DNA of 64,000 nt from Anaeromyxobacter oryzisoli (lineage in GTDB: Bacteria > Myxococcota > Myxococcia > Myxococcales > Anaeromyxobacteraceae). Within the stretch, counting starts at the first letter, position 1. Each line of letters opens with the position of its first letter. The position numbers were made by a program, and so were the translations under genes. Positions 33,640 to 42,604 of the stretch are shown here, in pieces. The stretch lies in NCBI RefSeq assembly GCF_022690765.1, contig NZ_JALCZA010000003.1:62001-126000 (forward strand), in the 5' to 3' direction. The notes below the pieces were generated by a model. That model was not told the DNA's origin. It saw only the letters and a list, made by a program, of their open reading frames with translations, and ran no database searches.

Positions 33640-35505
33640 ATGGCGACCGGCCGGATCCTCGTCGTGGACGACGAGAAGTTCTTCCAGGACCTGTTCCGGG
33701 ACGCGCTCGCCGAGGCCGGTCATGCGACCCGGATCGCCGCCTCCGCGGAGGAGGCCCTCGATCGGCTCGGCGAGGAGCGCTTCGACCTGCTCGTCACCGA
33801 CGTGGTGATGCCCGGGCAGGACGGCATCGCCCTCGTGCGCGAGGCGCGGCGGCGCGATCCGGACCTCGAGGCGGTGGCGATCACCGGGCACGAGGACGTC
33901 CGGCTCGCGGTCCAGGCGATGAAGGCCGGCTGCGCCGATTTCCTCACCAAGCCCATCGAGCGCGAGGAGCTGCTCCGGGTCGCCGACCGGGCCCTCTCGC
34001 GGGCGTCGCTCCGGCGCGAGCACTCGCAGCTCCTCACCGAGAACCTCGAGTTCGCCAAGGCGCAGGCGCTCTATCGGCAGGGGCTCCAGATCCTCGCCTC
34101 CCTCGACGGCGAGCGGATCGTGGACCTCGCCCTCTCGATCCTCGCCCGCGTGACCGACGCGCAGGGCGCGGCGCTCTGGGTGGCCGACGAGAAGGGCCAG
34201 CTCCAGCTCCGCGGCTACCGCGGGCTGGTGGACCGGGCGAGCCTCCCGGTCCGGATCGACCCGCGCGACCCCGCCTGGGCGGAGCCGCTCCAGGCCGGCG
34301 CGCCGTTCCAGGCGTCGTTCGCCGAGCCCGGCGAGGCGTTCCTCGTGCCGCTCGTCGCGGACGACGAGCCGGTCGGGCTCGCCCTCGTCTCCGATCGCGC
34401 CCGCGGCCGGTTCGGGGACGACGAGCACGCGGCCGCCCTCACCGTCGCCGACTTCACGGCCATCGCCGTGAAGAACGCCCGGCGCTTCCAGGCGCTCGAG
34501 CGCGTCGGCCTGCGCGACCGCGAGACCGGCGCCTACAACCTCGCCTACTTCGTCGACTACGCCGGCAAGGAGTTCTACAAGGCCCGGCGGTACGGCCGCG
34601 CGTTCTCGCTGGTGGTCCTGTCGGTGGACAACGCGGAGCAGCTCCGGAAGGAGGCCGGCCGCGACGAGTACCGCCGGGTGATCCGCGACCTCGTGAGCGC
34701 GACCTCCCGCGTCGCGCGCGACGCGGACATCCTCGCGAAGGTCTCGGAGAGCGAGTACTACGTCCTCCTCCCCGAGACCGACTACTTCGGCGCGCTCATG
34801 TTCCTCCGTCGCGCGACGGAGGAGGTGCGCAAGGAGGAGTCCGTCCGGCGCGTCGAGGAGCGGCTCCCGGTCCTGCTCTCGATGGGCGCCGCCACCTTCC
34901 CGAAGGACGGGGAAGACTTCGACGAGCTGCTCCACTGGGCCCGGGGGCGGGTGCAGGAGCAGCGCGGATCGCTCCTGCGGCGGCTCCACCTCGACGACCT
35001 CGGCCGGAACGCCTTCTGGGAGCTCGCCGACCTGCTCCTCTCGGACAGGGCCCCCATCCCGGAGACCTCGCCGTCGGCGCGGCTCGACGACGACGGCGAG
35101 CTCTTCGCGGCCGCCCAGCGCGAGGCCGCCCGGGAGATCGCCCGCGACCCGCGCGCCCGCGGCCTCCTCTACGTGGGCGTGAAGGACGGCCTCGCCGGCG
35201 CCCCGCTCCGCGACGCGCTCCCGCCCGGCGATCCCGCCGCGCGCGCCGGCGACGGCTCCGTCCGGGTCTACCTCCTCGGCCCACGCGGCGGCGGCGAGGA
35301 CGCGCCGCCGCACCCGCTCGTCACCGAGGTCTACCTCGACGGCGACCAGCGCCTCGCCGGCCACGAGCTCCTGCTCTTCATGTCCGAGCACTCGGCGTAC
35401 GGCCTCCTCTCGGCCGGCGGCCGCACGTTCCACACCTCCGACGTGCCGCTCGTGGACGCCCTGGTCTCGAAGCTCCAGGCGCTCTACGACCTGCAGCCGC
35501 TCTAG
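33640..35505 (+). CDS. Receiver-GAF-degenerate GGDEF signalling protein
   Basis: A 621-residue protein. Residues 1-125 form a canonical receiver (ILVVDDEKFF acidic pair, LLVTDVVMP phospho-aspartate, AITGHED, DFLTKPIE lysine). Residues about 150-290 resemble a GAF sensor (ILARVTDAQGAALWVADE; FLVPLVADDEPVGLALVSD). Residues about 300-460 follow a GGDEF fold (RETGAYNLAYFVDYAGKEFYKARRYGRAFSLVVL is shortened here to its core), but the active site reads VSESEYYVLLPET instead of GGDEF, so cyclase activity is unlikely. The last 150 residues are an unassigned domain. It is followed after 12 bp by another receiver protein. Confidence 0.82.
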   Translation: MATGRILVVDDEKFFQDLFRDALAEAGHATRIAASAEEALDRLGEERFDLLVTDVVMPGQDGIALVREARRRDPDLEAVAITGHEDVRLAVQAMKAGCADFLTKPIEREELLRVADRALSRASLRREHSQLLTENLEFAKAQALYRQGLQILASLDGERIVDLALSILARVTDAQGAALWVADEKGQLQLRGYRGLVDRASLPVRIDPRDPAWAEPLQAGAPFQASFAEPGEAFLVPLVADDEPVGLALVSDRARGRFGDDEHAAALTVADFTAIAVKNARRFQALERVGLRDRETGAYNLAYFVDYAGKEFYKARRYGRAFSLVVLSVDNAEQLRKEAGRDEYRRVIRDLVSATSRVARDADILAKVSESEYYVLLPETDYFGALMFLRRATEEVRKEESVRRVEERLPVLLSMGAATFPKDGEDFDELLHWARGRVQEQRGSLLRRLHLDDLGRNAFWELADLLLSDRAPIPETSPSARLDDDGELFAAAQREAAREIARDPRARGLLYVGVKDGLAGAPLRDALPPGDPAARAGDGSVRVYLLGPRGGGEDAPPHPLVTEVYLDGDQRLAGHELLLFMSEHSAYGLLSAGGRTFHTSDVPLVDALVSKLQALYDLQPL

Positions 35506-35517
35506 CGGGACTCCCCC

Positions 35518-36972
35518 ATGCCCCCCGTCCGGAAGATCCTCGTCGCCGATCCCGACCCGGCCGTCGTGCGCGCGCTCGCGCCGGCGCTCCGCCAGCGCGG
35601 GTACCAGGTCCACGCCGCTCGCGACGGGTCCCGCGCCCTCCAGATCGCGATCCTGCGGTTCCCGGATCTCATCCTCTTCGACGAGCGGTGCCCGCTGCTC
35701 GACGCACGGACCTTCGTCCGGATCCTCCGCACGAACCCGCGCACCGAGCGGATCCCGGTCATCCTCACCGGCGAGGCCGTCGAGCCGGACCGGGCCCGGC
35801 TCGGGACCTGGCTCAAGAAGCCCTTCAACCACGACGAGGTGCTCGCCCGGATCGAGCAGGTGTTCCGGCGCGTGGACGCGTCGCGCGCGGTCTCCGGCGA
35901 CGGCCGCGACATCGAGGGGAACCTCGCGCAGATCCCGCTCGTCGATCTCCTCCAGATCCTCTCGGTGAACAAGAAGAGCGGCCGGCTCACGGTCGAGCGG
36001 GAGGGCGAGCACGCCGAGATCGCGCTCCGGGACGGCCGCGTCACGGACGCGACGGTCGGCGTCGTCACCGGCGAGAAGGCCCTCTTCCGGCTCCTCACCC
36101 GCCGCGAGGGCCAGTTCGCCTTCGTCCCGGGGCAGGACGTCGGGGCCGAGCGGATCGAGCGCAAGGTCGAGGAGCTCGTCCTCGAGGGGCTCCGGCAGGC
36201 CGACGAGGTGGCCCGCCTCCTCCCGCACCTGCCGGCGGCGACGGACGCGATCGAGCTCGCGGTCCACCCGAGCGAGATCCCCCTCGGGCTCCACCCGGTG
36301 ACCGAGGAGGTGGTGGCGCTCCTCGACGGGCCGCGTCGCTTCCAGGACGTCGTCGACCGCTGCCGCGCCTCGGATCTCGAGGCGATGCGGGCCGCGCTCG
36401 CGCTCCTCGAGCACGGGTACGCCCGCCGCAGGGAGGGAGGCGCCCCCGCGCCACGGGGCGAGCTGCTCGCCGCGCACGAGCTGCACGGGCTCCGGGCCCG
36501 GATCGCCCGCGGCCGCTCCTCCGGTCCGCAGACCGTCGGGAAGATCGTCGTCGCCGGCGGCGGCCCGCTCGCGCGCCGCGCCGCCCTCGCCCGCTTCCAG
36601 ACCGTCCCGGGCTTCCGGCCCGAGGCCGCGCCGCCCTCGGTGTTCGGCACCCTCGGGCGGCTCACGCTCGGCGACGGCGTGCGGGTGGACCTCGCCGAGC
36701 TCCCCGGCGATCGGGCCCAGCGCCCGCTGTGGCGGCCGTTCGCGTCCGGCGCGGTGGGCGCGCTCGTCCTCCTCCCCGCCGACGACGCCGAGCCGCTCCT
36801 CGACGAGCTCGCCAAGGTGCTCCGGCTCCCGGTCGTCGTGTGCGGGCCCTCGGAGGCTTCGGTCCCCGCCGCGCTCCGGGAGGCACCTGGCGGGTTCGTC
36901 TTCGGCGGGAGCGACGCGGCCGAGGGGCTGCGGGCGCTGCTCGCCGGCGCCGGCGTGCGGCAGGTGTACTGA
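35518..36972 (+). CDS. Receiver-DUF4388 protein with a GTPase-like C-terminus lacking a P-loop
   Basis: A 484-residue protein. Residues 1-120 are an atypical receiver: the acidic pair reads VADPDPAV, with one acid replaced by proline, while the DLILFDE aspartate, VILTGE and LKKPF lysine remain. Residues about 130-240 match DUF4388 of PatA-like proteins (IEGNLAQIPLVDLLQILSVN; KSGRLTVE). From about residue 339, GKIVVAGGGPLARRAAL followed by VDLAELPGDRAQRPLWRPF and GALVLLPADDA follows the order of a MglA/Ras-like G domain. The P-loop lysine and serine/threonine are absent, so GTP hydrolysis is doubtful. Probably works with the preceding protein. Confidence 0.78.
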   Translation: MPPVRKILVADPDPAVVRALAPALRQRGYQVHAARDGSRALQIAILRFPDLILFDERCPLLDARTFVRILRTNPRTERIPVILTGEAVEPDRARLGTWLKKPFNHDEVLARIEQVFRRVDASRAVSGDGRDIEGNLAQIPLVDLLQILSVNKKSGRLTVEREGEHAEIALRDGRVTDATVGVVTGEKALFRLLTRREGQFAFVPGQDVGAERIERKVEELVLEGLRQADEVARLLPHLPAATDAIELAVHPSEIPLGLHPVTEEVVALLDGPRRFQDVVDRCRASDLEAMRAALALLEHGYARRREGGAPAPRGELLAAHELHGLRARIARGRSSGPQTVGKIVVAGGGPLARRAALARFQTVPGFRPEAAPPSVFGTLGRLTLGDGVRVDLAELPGDRAQRPLWRPFASGAVGALVLLPADDAEPLLDELAKVLRLPVVVCGPSEASVPAALREAPGGFVFGGSDAAEGLRALLAGAGVRQVY

Positions 36973-36989
36973 GCGTCACCTTCACGCTC

Positions 36990-37200
36990 GCTCCGCACCC
37001 GAACGCGAACGCGCACCCGTGATCCGTGCCCGTCACCGTCACCGGCTTCTCCGTGACCCGTGAACCGGGTCGCGTGGCCCGTGGCCCGGTTCCCGTGTTC
37101 CGACCGCGCCGTCGGATCACGGGCCAGGGGACACGGGAGGCGGGAGGCGGGCACGGGCGGCGGTGACGGATACGGTCACGGTCACGGTCACGGTCACGGG
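36990..37200 (+). repeat. Convergent-gap dispersed repeat, copy A
   Basis: Full-length member of a repeat family found only between convergent genes here. The core (37026-37087) begins GTGCCCGTCACCGTCACCGG and contains ACCCG-TGAAC-CGGGT plus several CCGTGAC/GTCACGG pairs. A tail with GGATCACGGGCCAGGGGACACGGGAGGC-type sequence follows in part. It ends in a tandem of about four GGTCAC hexamers (37171-37199). Other copies: 41699, 47013, 51910, 52054 and 59119. Confidence 0.85.
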
Positions 37201-37229
37201 AGGCTGGACGAGCCGTCCCCTCACGCCCG

Positions 37230-37541
37230 CTAGCCGCCGATCGCTTCCCCCAGCGCGGCGCGGACGGCGGGGCTGCCGCAGAGCAGGCGGAACTCGGCCC
37301 GCGTGAGCCAGGAGGTGCGGGAGCCCCGCTGGTCGCGGAGGGTGAGCCGGACCCGCTCCGCCTCGCGCGCGACGGTGGCCGCCGCCCCGGCGGAGAGCGC
37401 CCGCTCGAGCGAGCGGAGGTGACGGTGGATCCGGAGCGCCCGCTTCCCCTCCGGCGACGAGAGGGCGAGGAAGTGGCGATTCCGGCTGAAGCCGGGATCG
37501 TCGCGCAGGCGCTCGACGGCGCGCATCACGAAGTCCGCCAT
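37230..37541 (-). CDS. Small hypothetical protein
   Basis: A 103-residue, Arg- and Ala-rich, mainly helical protein starting MADFVMRAVERLRDDPGFSR. Codon bias is normal for the genome, which supports it being real. No convincing ribosome site precedes the ATG at 37541. It lies 112 bp downstream of the M16 peptidase gene on the same strand and may belong to that operon. No family recognised; the ALRIHRHLRSLERAL segment suggests a helical bundle. Confidence 0.65.
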   Translation of the reverse strand: MADFVMRAVERLRDDPGFSRNRHFLALSSPEGKRALRIHRHLRSLERALSAGAAATVAREAERVRLTLRDQRGSRTSWLTRAEFRLLCGSPAVRAALGEAIGG

Positions 37542-37653
37542 CGACCCAGGAGGTTAGCACCACCTCCCGCGCGCCGACCACCGATCGGCGCGCCGGGCGA
37601 TCGCCGGGAGGGCCGCCACGTGCCGCGGGGCCGCCCCACCCGACGGCGAGGCG

Positions 37654-39063
37654 TCACGCCGGGATTACCGAGGTCCCGCTCACGATCCGCTCGATGGAGG
37701 CGCGCTCCCGGCGGCGGGCGGGCCCGACCACCACCGCGACGGCGTTCCGGCGCCGGAAGGTCTCGCGCGCGACGCGCTGGAGATCCGCCGGCGTCACCGC
37801 CTCGACCCGGCGGCAGCGCTCCTCGAACCCCTCCGGGGCGGAGAGCACCTCGCCGGCGCCGTACCAGCCGGCGAGGTCGGCGGCGGAGTCGAGCGAGAAG
37901 GCGAGCGTCATCCGGTGGCGGCGCTGGACGCGGAGCAGCTCCTCCTCGGGCACCGGCCGCGCCGCGAGGTCGCCCAGCACGCGCAGGACCTCCTCGACGA
38001 CCCGGGGCAGCTTCCGCGGCGCGCAGGCGCCGTCGACGACGGTCATCCCGGAGTCGGCGAAGGTGTCGATCCCGGCGTGGAGCGAGTACGCGAGGCCGCG
38101 CCGCTCCACGATCTCGAAGGGGAGCCGCGAGGAGAGCCCGTCGTCGAGGATCCGCCGGATGCAGAGGTGGACCGGGTAGTCGGGGTGGCGCTCCGGCGGG
38201 CACGGGAACGACAGCGAGAACTCCGCCTGCGCGTCGTCGTGGCCGACGATCTCGACCCGGGCGCCGTCGGGCCAGCCCGGCGCCGGCCGATCCACGCTCA
38301 GCCGCCCCCGGGGCAGCTTGCCGAGGTACCGCTCCGCGAGGGACGCCACCTCGGCCGGGCGCACCGGCCCGGCCACCGCGAGGACGAGGTTCGCCCCGGT
38401 GTAGAAGCGCGCGTGGTGTGCGCGGACGTCACGCGGCGTGAGCCTGCGGACGATCTCCGGCGTGCCGGCGATCTTGAGGGCGAGGGGGTGCTCGCCGAAG
38501 ACGATCCGCTTCGAGAGGTTGTCCGGGTCGATGTCCCGCCCGTCCGCGTCCACCTCGTCGAGGATCTCCTCGAGGATCACCTCGCGCTCGACGTCCATCT
38601 CCTTGAGGAGCGGCCGGGTGATGAGATCGCCGAGCACCTCCAGCCCGACGCCCACCTCCTCCGGGTGAATGGGGGTGTAGTAGCAGCCGTGGTCGCGGGC
38701 GGTGATCCCGTTCAGGCTCCCGCCCGCCGCCTCGACCGCGGCGTTCATCGCCACGGTGTCGGGGAACCCGATCGAGCCCCGGAAGAAGAGGTGCTCGAGG
38801 AAGTGCGAGACGCCGTTCCGCTCGGGGGTCTCGTGCCGCGAGCCGGCGCGCACGTAGAGCGCGATCATCGCGGAGTGCAGCCCGGGCGCGGGGGCGGTCA
38901 GGACCCGCAGCCCGTTGGGCAGGACGGCACGCTCGATCTCGCCCCAGTCCGGCGCGCGGTGAGCTCGCGCCGCCGGTCGCCCGCGCGGCGCCGCCACCCG
39001 GAACCCGCGCCGGGCCGGTCCCACGTTCTCCTTCGTGCGCAGCTCGTGCCTCGGCCGCCTCAT
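37654..39063 (-). CDS. M16-family zinc peptidase
   Basis: Insulinase/pitrilysin-type peptidase of 469 residues. The inverted zinc motif HFLEH (residues 87-91) in GVSHFLEHLFFRGS is followed by a second-ligand region EREVILEEILDEVDAD (about residue 165). The C-terminal M16 domain has RGLAYSLHAGIDTFADSG. This is the typical architecture of bacterial processing-peptidase homologues. The first 40 residues are Arg/Pro-rich and may be an overlong start. Its ATG overlaps the stop of the sensor kinase gene as ATGA, so kinase and peptidase are coexpressed. Target unknown. Confidence 0.88.
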   Translation of the reverse strand: MRRPRHELRTKENVGPARRGFRVAAPRGRPAARAHRAPDWGEIERAVLPNGLRVLTAPAPGLHSAMIALYVRAGSRHETPERNGVSHFLEHLFFRGSIGFPDTVAMNAAVEAAGGSLNGITARDHGCYYTPIHPEEVGVGLEVLGDLITRPLLKEMDVEREVILEEILDEVDADGRDIDPDNLSKRIVFGEHPLALKIAGTPEIVRRLTPRDVRAHHARFYTGANLVLAVAGPVRPAEVASLAERYLGKLPRGRLSVDRPAPGWPDGARVEIVGHDDAQAEFSLSFPCPPERHPDYPVHLCIRRILDDGLSSRLPFEIVERRGLAYSLHAGIDTFADSGMTVVDGACAPRKLPRVVEEVLRVLGDLAARPVPEEELLRVQRRHRMTLAFSLDSAADLAGWYGAGEVLSAPEGFEERCRRVEAVTPADLQRVARETFRRRNAVAVVVGPARRRERASIERIVSGTSVIPA

Positions 39064-40619
39064 CCCGCCGCTCCCTCGCTCTCCGCGATCGCCACCGCTC
39101 GTTCCTCTCGCGCCGCCGGGAGGCGCACGGTGAACGTCGTGCCCTCGCCGACCGCGCTCTCACATCGGATCGACCCGCCGTGCTCCTCGACCACCTGCTG
39201 CGTGAACGCGAGCCCCAGGCCGGTGCCTCGCTCCTTGGTCGAGTAGAACGGCTCGAAGATGCGCGTCAGGTCACCTGGGGGGATCCCCCCGCCGGTGTCC
39301 CGGACCGTCACCTCCACCGCCCCCCCGTCCGCGCGCGTCGCCACCCGGACGGTCCCGCCGCCGGGCATCGCCTCGCGGCTGTTGCGCAGCAGGTTCAGGA
39401 ACACCGCGCGGAGCTGGTTCTCGTCCCCGCGGATCGCCGGCAGCTCGGGGGCGAGCGAGCGCTCGAGCCCCACCCGGGCCGCCTCCAGCTCGGGGGCGAG
39501 GAAGTCGAGGAGGCTGCCGACGATCTCGTTCAGGTCCTGGCAGCCGAAGGTCGGCCGCGGCAGGCGCGCGAAGCGGAGGTACTCCTCGGCGACGCCGTTC
39601 AGCCGGTCCACCTCGCGGGAGACGGCGGCGACCAGGCCGAGCGCCTCCCGCGGCGGCCCGGGCAGCGCGCCGAGCTCCTCCGCGAGCAGCTCGGTGTTGA
39701 GCCCGATGGCGTTCAGGGGGTTCCGGATCTCGTGGGTGATCTGGGCGGAGATGCGCCCGACGGCCGCGAGCCGCTCCGCCCGGCGCAGCTCGACGCGCTG
39801 CCGGTCGAGGGAGCTCGCCATCGCGTTGAACTCCCGGGCGAGGAGGCCGATCTCGTCGCGGCTCCGGACCTCGACCTTCCGGGAGAGGTCGCCGGCCGCG
39901 ACCGCCTTCACGCCCTCGGTGAGCCGCTGGATGGGGGCGAGCAGCCGGTGGGAGATGGTGGCGGCGCCCACCCCGACCGCGAGGGCGAGGAGCGAGTAGA
40001 TGACCGAGAGCAGGACCGTCGTGGACTCCGTCTGCTCGGCGGCGTGCATGCGGTCCGCGATCTGGCTCTCCAGGGCGACCTGCAGGAGCTTCACGTCGAG
40101 GGAGAGCCCCTTCTCGAGCTGCCGGACCGCCTGGACCCGGGCCTCGAAGGCCTCCGCGGTGCGCGGGTCCCGCCCCTCGCCGGCCTCGAGCGCGTCGAGG
40201 AGGGCGCGGGCCTCCCGGTCGTACTCCGCCCAGCGGCGATCGAGGGCGTCGAGCCGCGCGAGCACGTCGGTGAGGAACCGCGCCTCCTCCCCCCGGGCGG
40301 CCGCGCGGGCCTCGGTGGCGACCCGCCGGCCCTCCGCGATCTTCTCCCGGACCAGCGCGGGGAAGTGTGCGCGGGCGACGGGCAGGTACGCGCGGCGCGC
40401 GGCGGGGCCGAGGTCGCGCGCCTCGAGGGCTCGGGATGCGACCCAGTCCTTCACGTCGAGCTGTGCGGCGATCCGGGTGAGGGGGAGGTAGCCCGCGCTC
40501 AGGAGCCGCAGGTCCCGCCGGAGCCCGTGCAGGCGCGACACCCCGAACGCCGCCACCGCCCCGAAGGCGGCGAGCGCCACGGCGAAGGCGAGGAAGATCT
40601 TGGTCGCGACGCGGTGCAT
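39060..40619 (-). CDS. Membrane sensor histidine kinase with HAMP domain
   Basis: A 519-residue kinase. TM1 spans about residues 8-28. A helical periplasmic sensor of about 170 residues follows, then TM2 (about 203-223), HAMP (RLLAPIQRLTEGVKAVAAGD), HisKA with phospho-acceptor ITHEIRNPLNAIGLN (about 297), and HATPase with N box NLLRNSREAM, G1 DTGGGIP and G2 GTGLGLAF. The H-box type resembles NtrB/ZraS kinases that partner sigma-54 activators. No response regulator gene is adjacent; the next gene is the M16 peptidase. The stimulus is unknown. Confidence 0.92.
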   Translation of the reverse strand: MHRVATKIFLAFAVALAAFGAVAAFGVSRLHGLRRDLRLLSAGYLPLTRIAAQLDVKDWVASRALEARDLGPAARRAYLPVARAHFPALVREKIAEGRRVATEARAAARGEEARFLTDVLARLDALDRRWAEYDREARALLDALEAGEGRDPRTAEAFEARVQAVRQLEKGLSLDVKLLQVALESQIADRMHAAEQTESTTVLLSVIYSLLALAVGVGAATISHRLLAPIQRLTEGVKAVAAGDLSRKVEVRSRDEIGLLAREFNAMASSLDRQRVELRRAERLAAVGRISAQITHEIRNPLNAIGLNTELLAEELGALPGPPREALGLVAAVSREVDRLNGVAEEYLRFARLPRPTFGCQDLNEIVGSLLDFLAPELEAARVGLERSLAPELPAIRGDENQLRAVFLNLLRNSREAMPGGGTVRVATRADGGAVEVTVRDTGGGIPPGDLTRIFEPFYSTKERGTGLGLAFTQQVVEEHGGSIRCESAVGEGTTFTVRLPAAREERAVAIAESEGAAG

Positions 40620-40789
40620 GCGGAGCCGCCGATCCTACCCCCTCCTGGCCGCGGGCTTCGGCGGAACGTTCCTAACCGCCCGGGACGCGGCCCGCCGTAC
40701 CAAGCGCCCACCCGCCCGGCCGCGGAGCGCTTCCCAGCCGGCGGGTCCTGGAGTAGTGAGTTGTGATCCATCCGTCCCGGAGCCCCTCC

Positions 40790-41668
40790 ATGGTGAACGG
40801 CCTCCTCGTCCTCGCCGCCCTGCTCGGCGTCCTCGCTGCCGTCGTCTTCTTCCTCTCCGCCCGGAAGGCGCGGGCGGAGCTCTCCGCGCGCCGCGAGGGG
40901 GAGGCGAAGCTCGCCGCCGAAGCGGAGGCGGCGCGCAAGGCCGCGGCCGACGTGCGCGCCGAGGCGAAGCGCAAGGGGGACGAGGCGAGCGCGCTCCGCG
41001 CCGACCTCGACCGCGCCAAGAAGAAGGCCTTCGAGCAGCAGGAGGCGGCGAAGCGGCTCGGGGGCGCGCAGGCGCTCCGCGAGGAGATCGACAAGCTCGC
41101 GGCGCGCCTCGCCGAGGCCCGCGCCGAGGCGGAGCACCAGTCCTCCCGCGCCCGCAACCTCGAGAAGGAGGTCGAGAAGGCGACGACCTCCGTGAAGCGG
41201 CTCGAGGCCGCCCGGGCGGCGCAGGCTCCGGCTCGGGCGCCGGCGCCGGCTCCGATCGCCGCGCCCGCCGCCGCCGCGGCAGCGCCCGGAATCGACGAGG
41301 GGAAGCTGCGGGCGGAGCGCGAGCGCGCCGACCGGGCGGAGGGCAAGGCGAGCGAGCTGCGCAAGCGCGTCGCGGAGCTCGAGCAGGCGCTCAAGAACGC
41401 CCGAGGCCGGCTCGAGACCGAGAAGCGCGTCTACATGGTGCAGAAGGGCGAGCTCGAGCTCGCCGCGGACCGGTACGCCGAGCTCCACCGCCGCCACGAC
41501 GCGCTCCGCCGGGACCACGAGGAGCTGGTCGAGGCGGTCCGCCAGGCCGCCCGCGAGGAGCGCCGCCTCACCGAGAAGGAGGCCGCGCGCGCCGAGAAGC
41601 AGACCGCCCCCGCCGCTCCGGAAGGCGAGGCGGAGGCGAAGGGCGGGGCCGACGGCAGCGTGGGGTGA
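40790..41668 (+). CDS. Membrane-anchored coiled-coil protein
   Basis: A 292-residue protein with one N-terminal hydrophobic helix (VNGLLVLAALLGVLAAVVFF, about residues 2-21) followed by long Ala/Glu/Lys/Arg heptad sequence. The helices are broken by an Ala/Pro-rich hinge at about residues 145-170. The ATG at 40790 is preferred over GTG 40763 because the helix then starts at residue 2 and CGGAG lies upstream. The C-terminus is Ala/Glu/Gly-rich. Similar single-pass coiled coils act as scaffolds, but no function can be assigned. It is divergent from the sensor kinase gene. Confidence 0.75.
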   Translation: MVNGLLVLAALLGVLAAVVFFLSARKARAELSARREGEAKLAAEAEAARKAAADVRAEAKRKGDEASALRADLDRAKKKAFEQQEAAKRLGGAQALREEIDKLAARLAEARAEAEHQSSRARNLEKEVEKATTSVKRLEAARAAQAPARAPAPAPIAAPAAAAAAPGIDEGKLRAERERADRAEGKASELRKRVAELEQALKNARGRLETEKRVYMVQKGELELAADRYAELHRRHDALRRDHEELVEAVRQAAREERRLTEKEAARAEKQTAPAAPEGEAEAKGGADGSVG

Positions 41669-41698
41669 GAAGGGCGGGGCCGGGCTTTTCAGGATCTG

Positions 41699-41862
41699 AC
41701 CGTGCCCGTTCCCGTGACCGTGACCGATCCCCCGTGCCCGCCTCCCGTGTCCCGCCGTCCGTGGCCCGTGTCTCCGTCGGATCACGGGATCGGGCCACGG
41801 GCCACGGGACCCGGTTCACGGTCACGGAGAAGCCGGTGACGGTGACGGGCACGGTGTACGGT
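41699..41862 (-). repeat. Convergent-gap dispersed repeat, copy B
   Basis: Inverted relative to copy A. It includes GGCCACGGGCCACGGGACCC, then TTCACGGTCACGGAG and GCCGGTGACGGTGACGGGCA. One G is missing from the GGGTCACGG block compared with other copies. Lies between the coiled-coil gene (+) and the DUF1054-like gene (-). Confidence 0.85.
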
Positions 41863-41891
41863 CCGGCCCGATCCGGCTTCGGGCCGCTCCC

Positions 41892-42521
41892 TCACTCCGC
41901 CGCGTTCGCCAGCACCTTGTAGAGCGGGCCGAGATCCCGGAACACGCCGAGCAGATCGCCGAGGGAGACGCTCCGCGCCTCCTCCCGGGTGAAGGCGATC
42001 CCGACGTCCAGGCCGGGCCTGCCCGGGGCGAGCTCCTCGCCGAGCTCGGTCCAGAACGCGGGCGAGTGGGCGGGCGCGAGCTCGGGCAGCTCCTCGAAGT
42101 TCCAGTCGGTGAACTGTCGCAGCTTGCGGAAGGGCTTCCCCTTCCTCGCCAGGTTCGCGGCCTCGTGGGCGAGCGCCTGCTGCATGGCGATCCGCCGCGG
42201 CGACTCGCCGCGCACGCCGACGCGCGCGTGGAGGTGATCCCGGGTGACCACCACGCCGAGGAAGGGGAGGCCGCGGTAGCCCTTCGGGCTGTCCGAGAAG
42301 GCGACGAGGAGCTCCTCGGGCGCGGTGTCCTTGCGGTGGGGGAGCTTCCCGGGGTGGGCGAACAGCTCCTTGCCGGCGACGCGCGAGAGCCCGGAGACGC
42401 ACTGCTCGCCGATGGCGAGGAGCTTCGGCTGGAGCGTCTGCTCGAGGGCGGCGGCCCGGAGCTCCGGGTCGTCCATCTCGAAGAGCGCGAAGTCCGTGGG
42501 ACCGAGCCCGAGCCCTGCCAT
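41892..42521 (-). CDS. DUF1054/YktB-like protein
   Basis: A 209-residue cytoplasmic protein resembling the UPF0637/DUF1054 family (Bacillus YktB). Family-like stretches are LGLGPTDFALFEMDDPELRA at the start, AHPGKLPHRKDTAPEELLVAF, SPKGYRGLPFLGVVV and LHARVGVRGESPRR. The ATG at 42521 with GGGAG upstream matches the family start; upstream frame is not conserved. Length agrees with the family (about 210). The family has no known function and is best known from Firmicutes. Assignment is by motif layout only. Confidence 0.68.
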   Translation of the reverse strand: MAGLGLGPTDFALFEMDDPELRAAALEQTLQPKLLAIGEQCVSGLSRVAGKELFAHPGKLPHRKDTAPEELLVAFSDSPKGYRGLPFLGVVVTRDHLHARVGVRGESPRRIAMQQALAHEAANLARKGKPFRKLRQFTDWNFEELPELAPAHSPAFWTELGEELAPGRPGLDVGIAFTREEARSVSLGDLLGVFRDLGPLYKVLANAAE

Positions 42522-42604
42522 CGAACGCTCCCGCGCCAGCCAGGGAAGGCCCGATCCTACCACACGTTGACGGACCGGCCAGGCTCTGCGAGGTTTCCGC
42601 GGCG

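Noticed and set aside
37171-37199. Tandem GGTCAC hexamers as a CRISPR-like array
   Set aside because: There are no spacers and no cas genes; this is a simple tandem inside a dispersed repeat.
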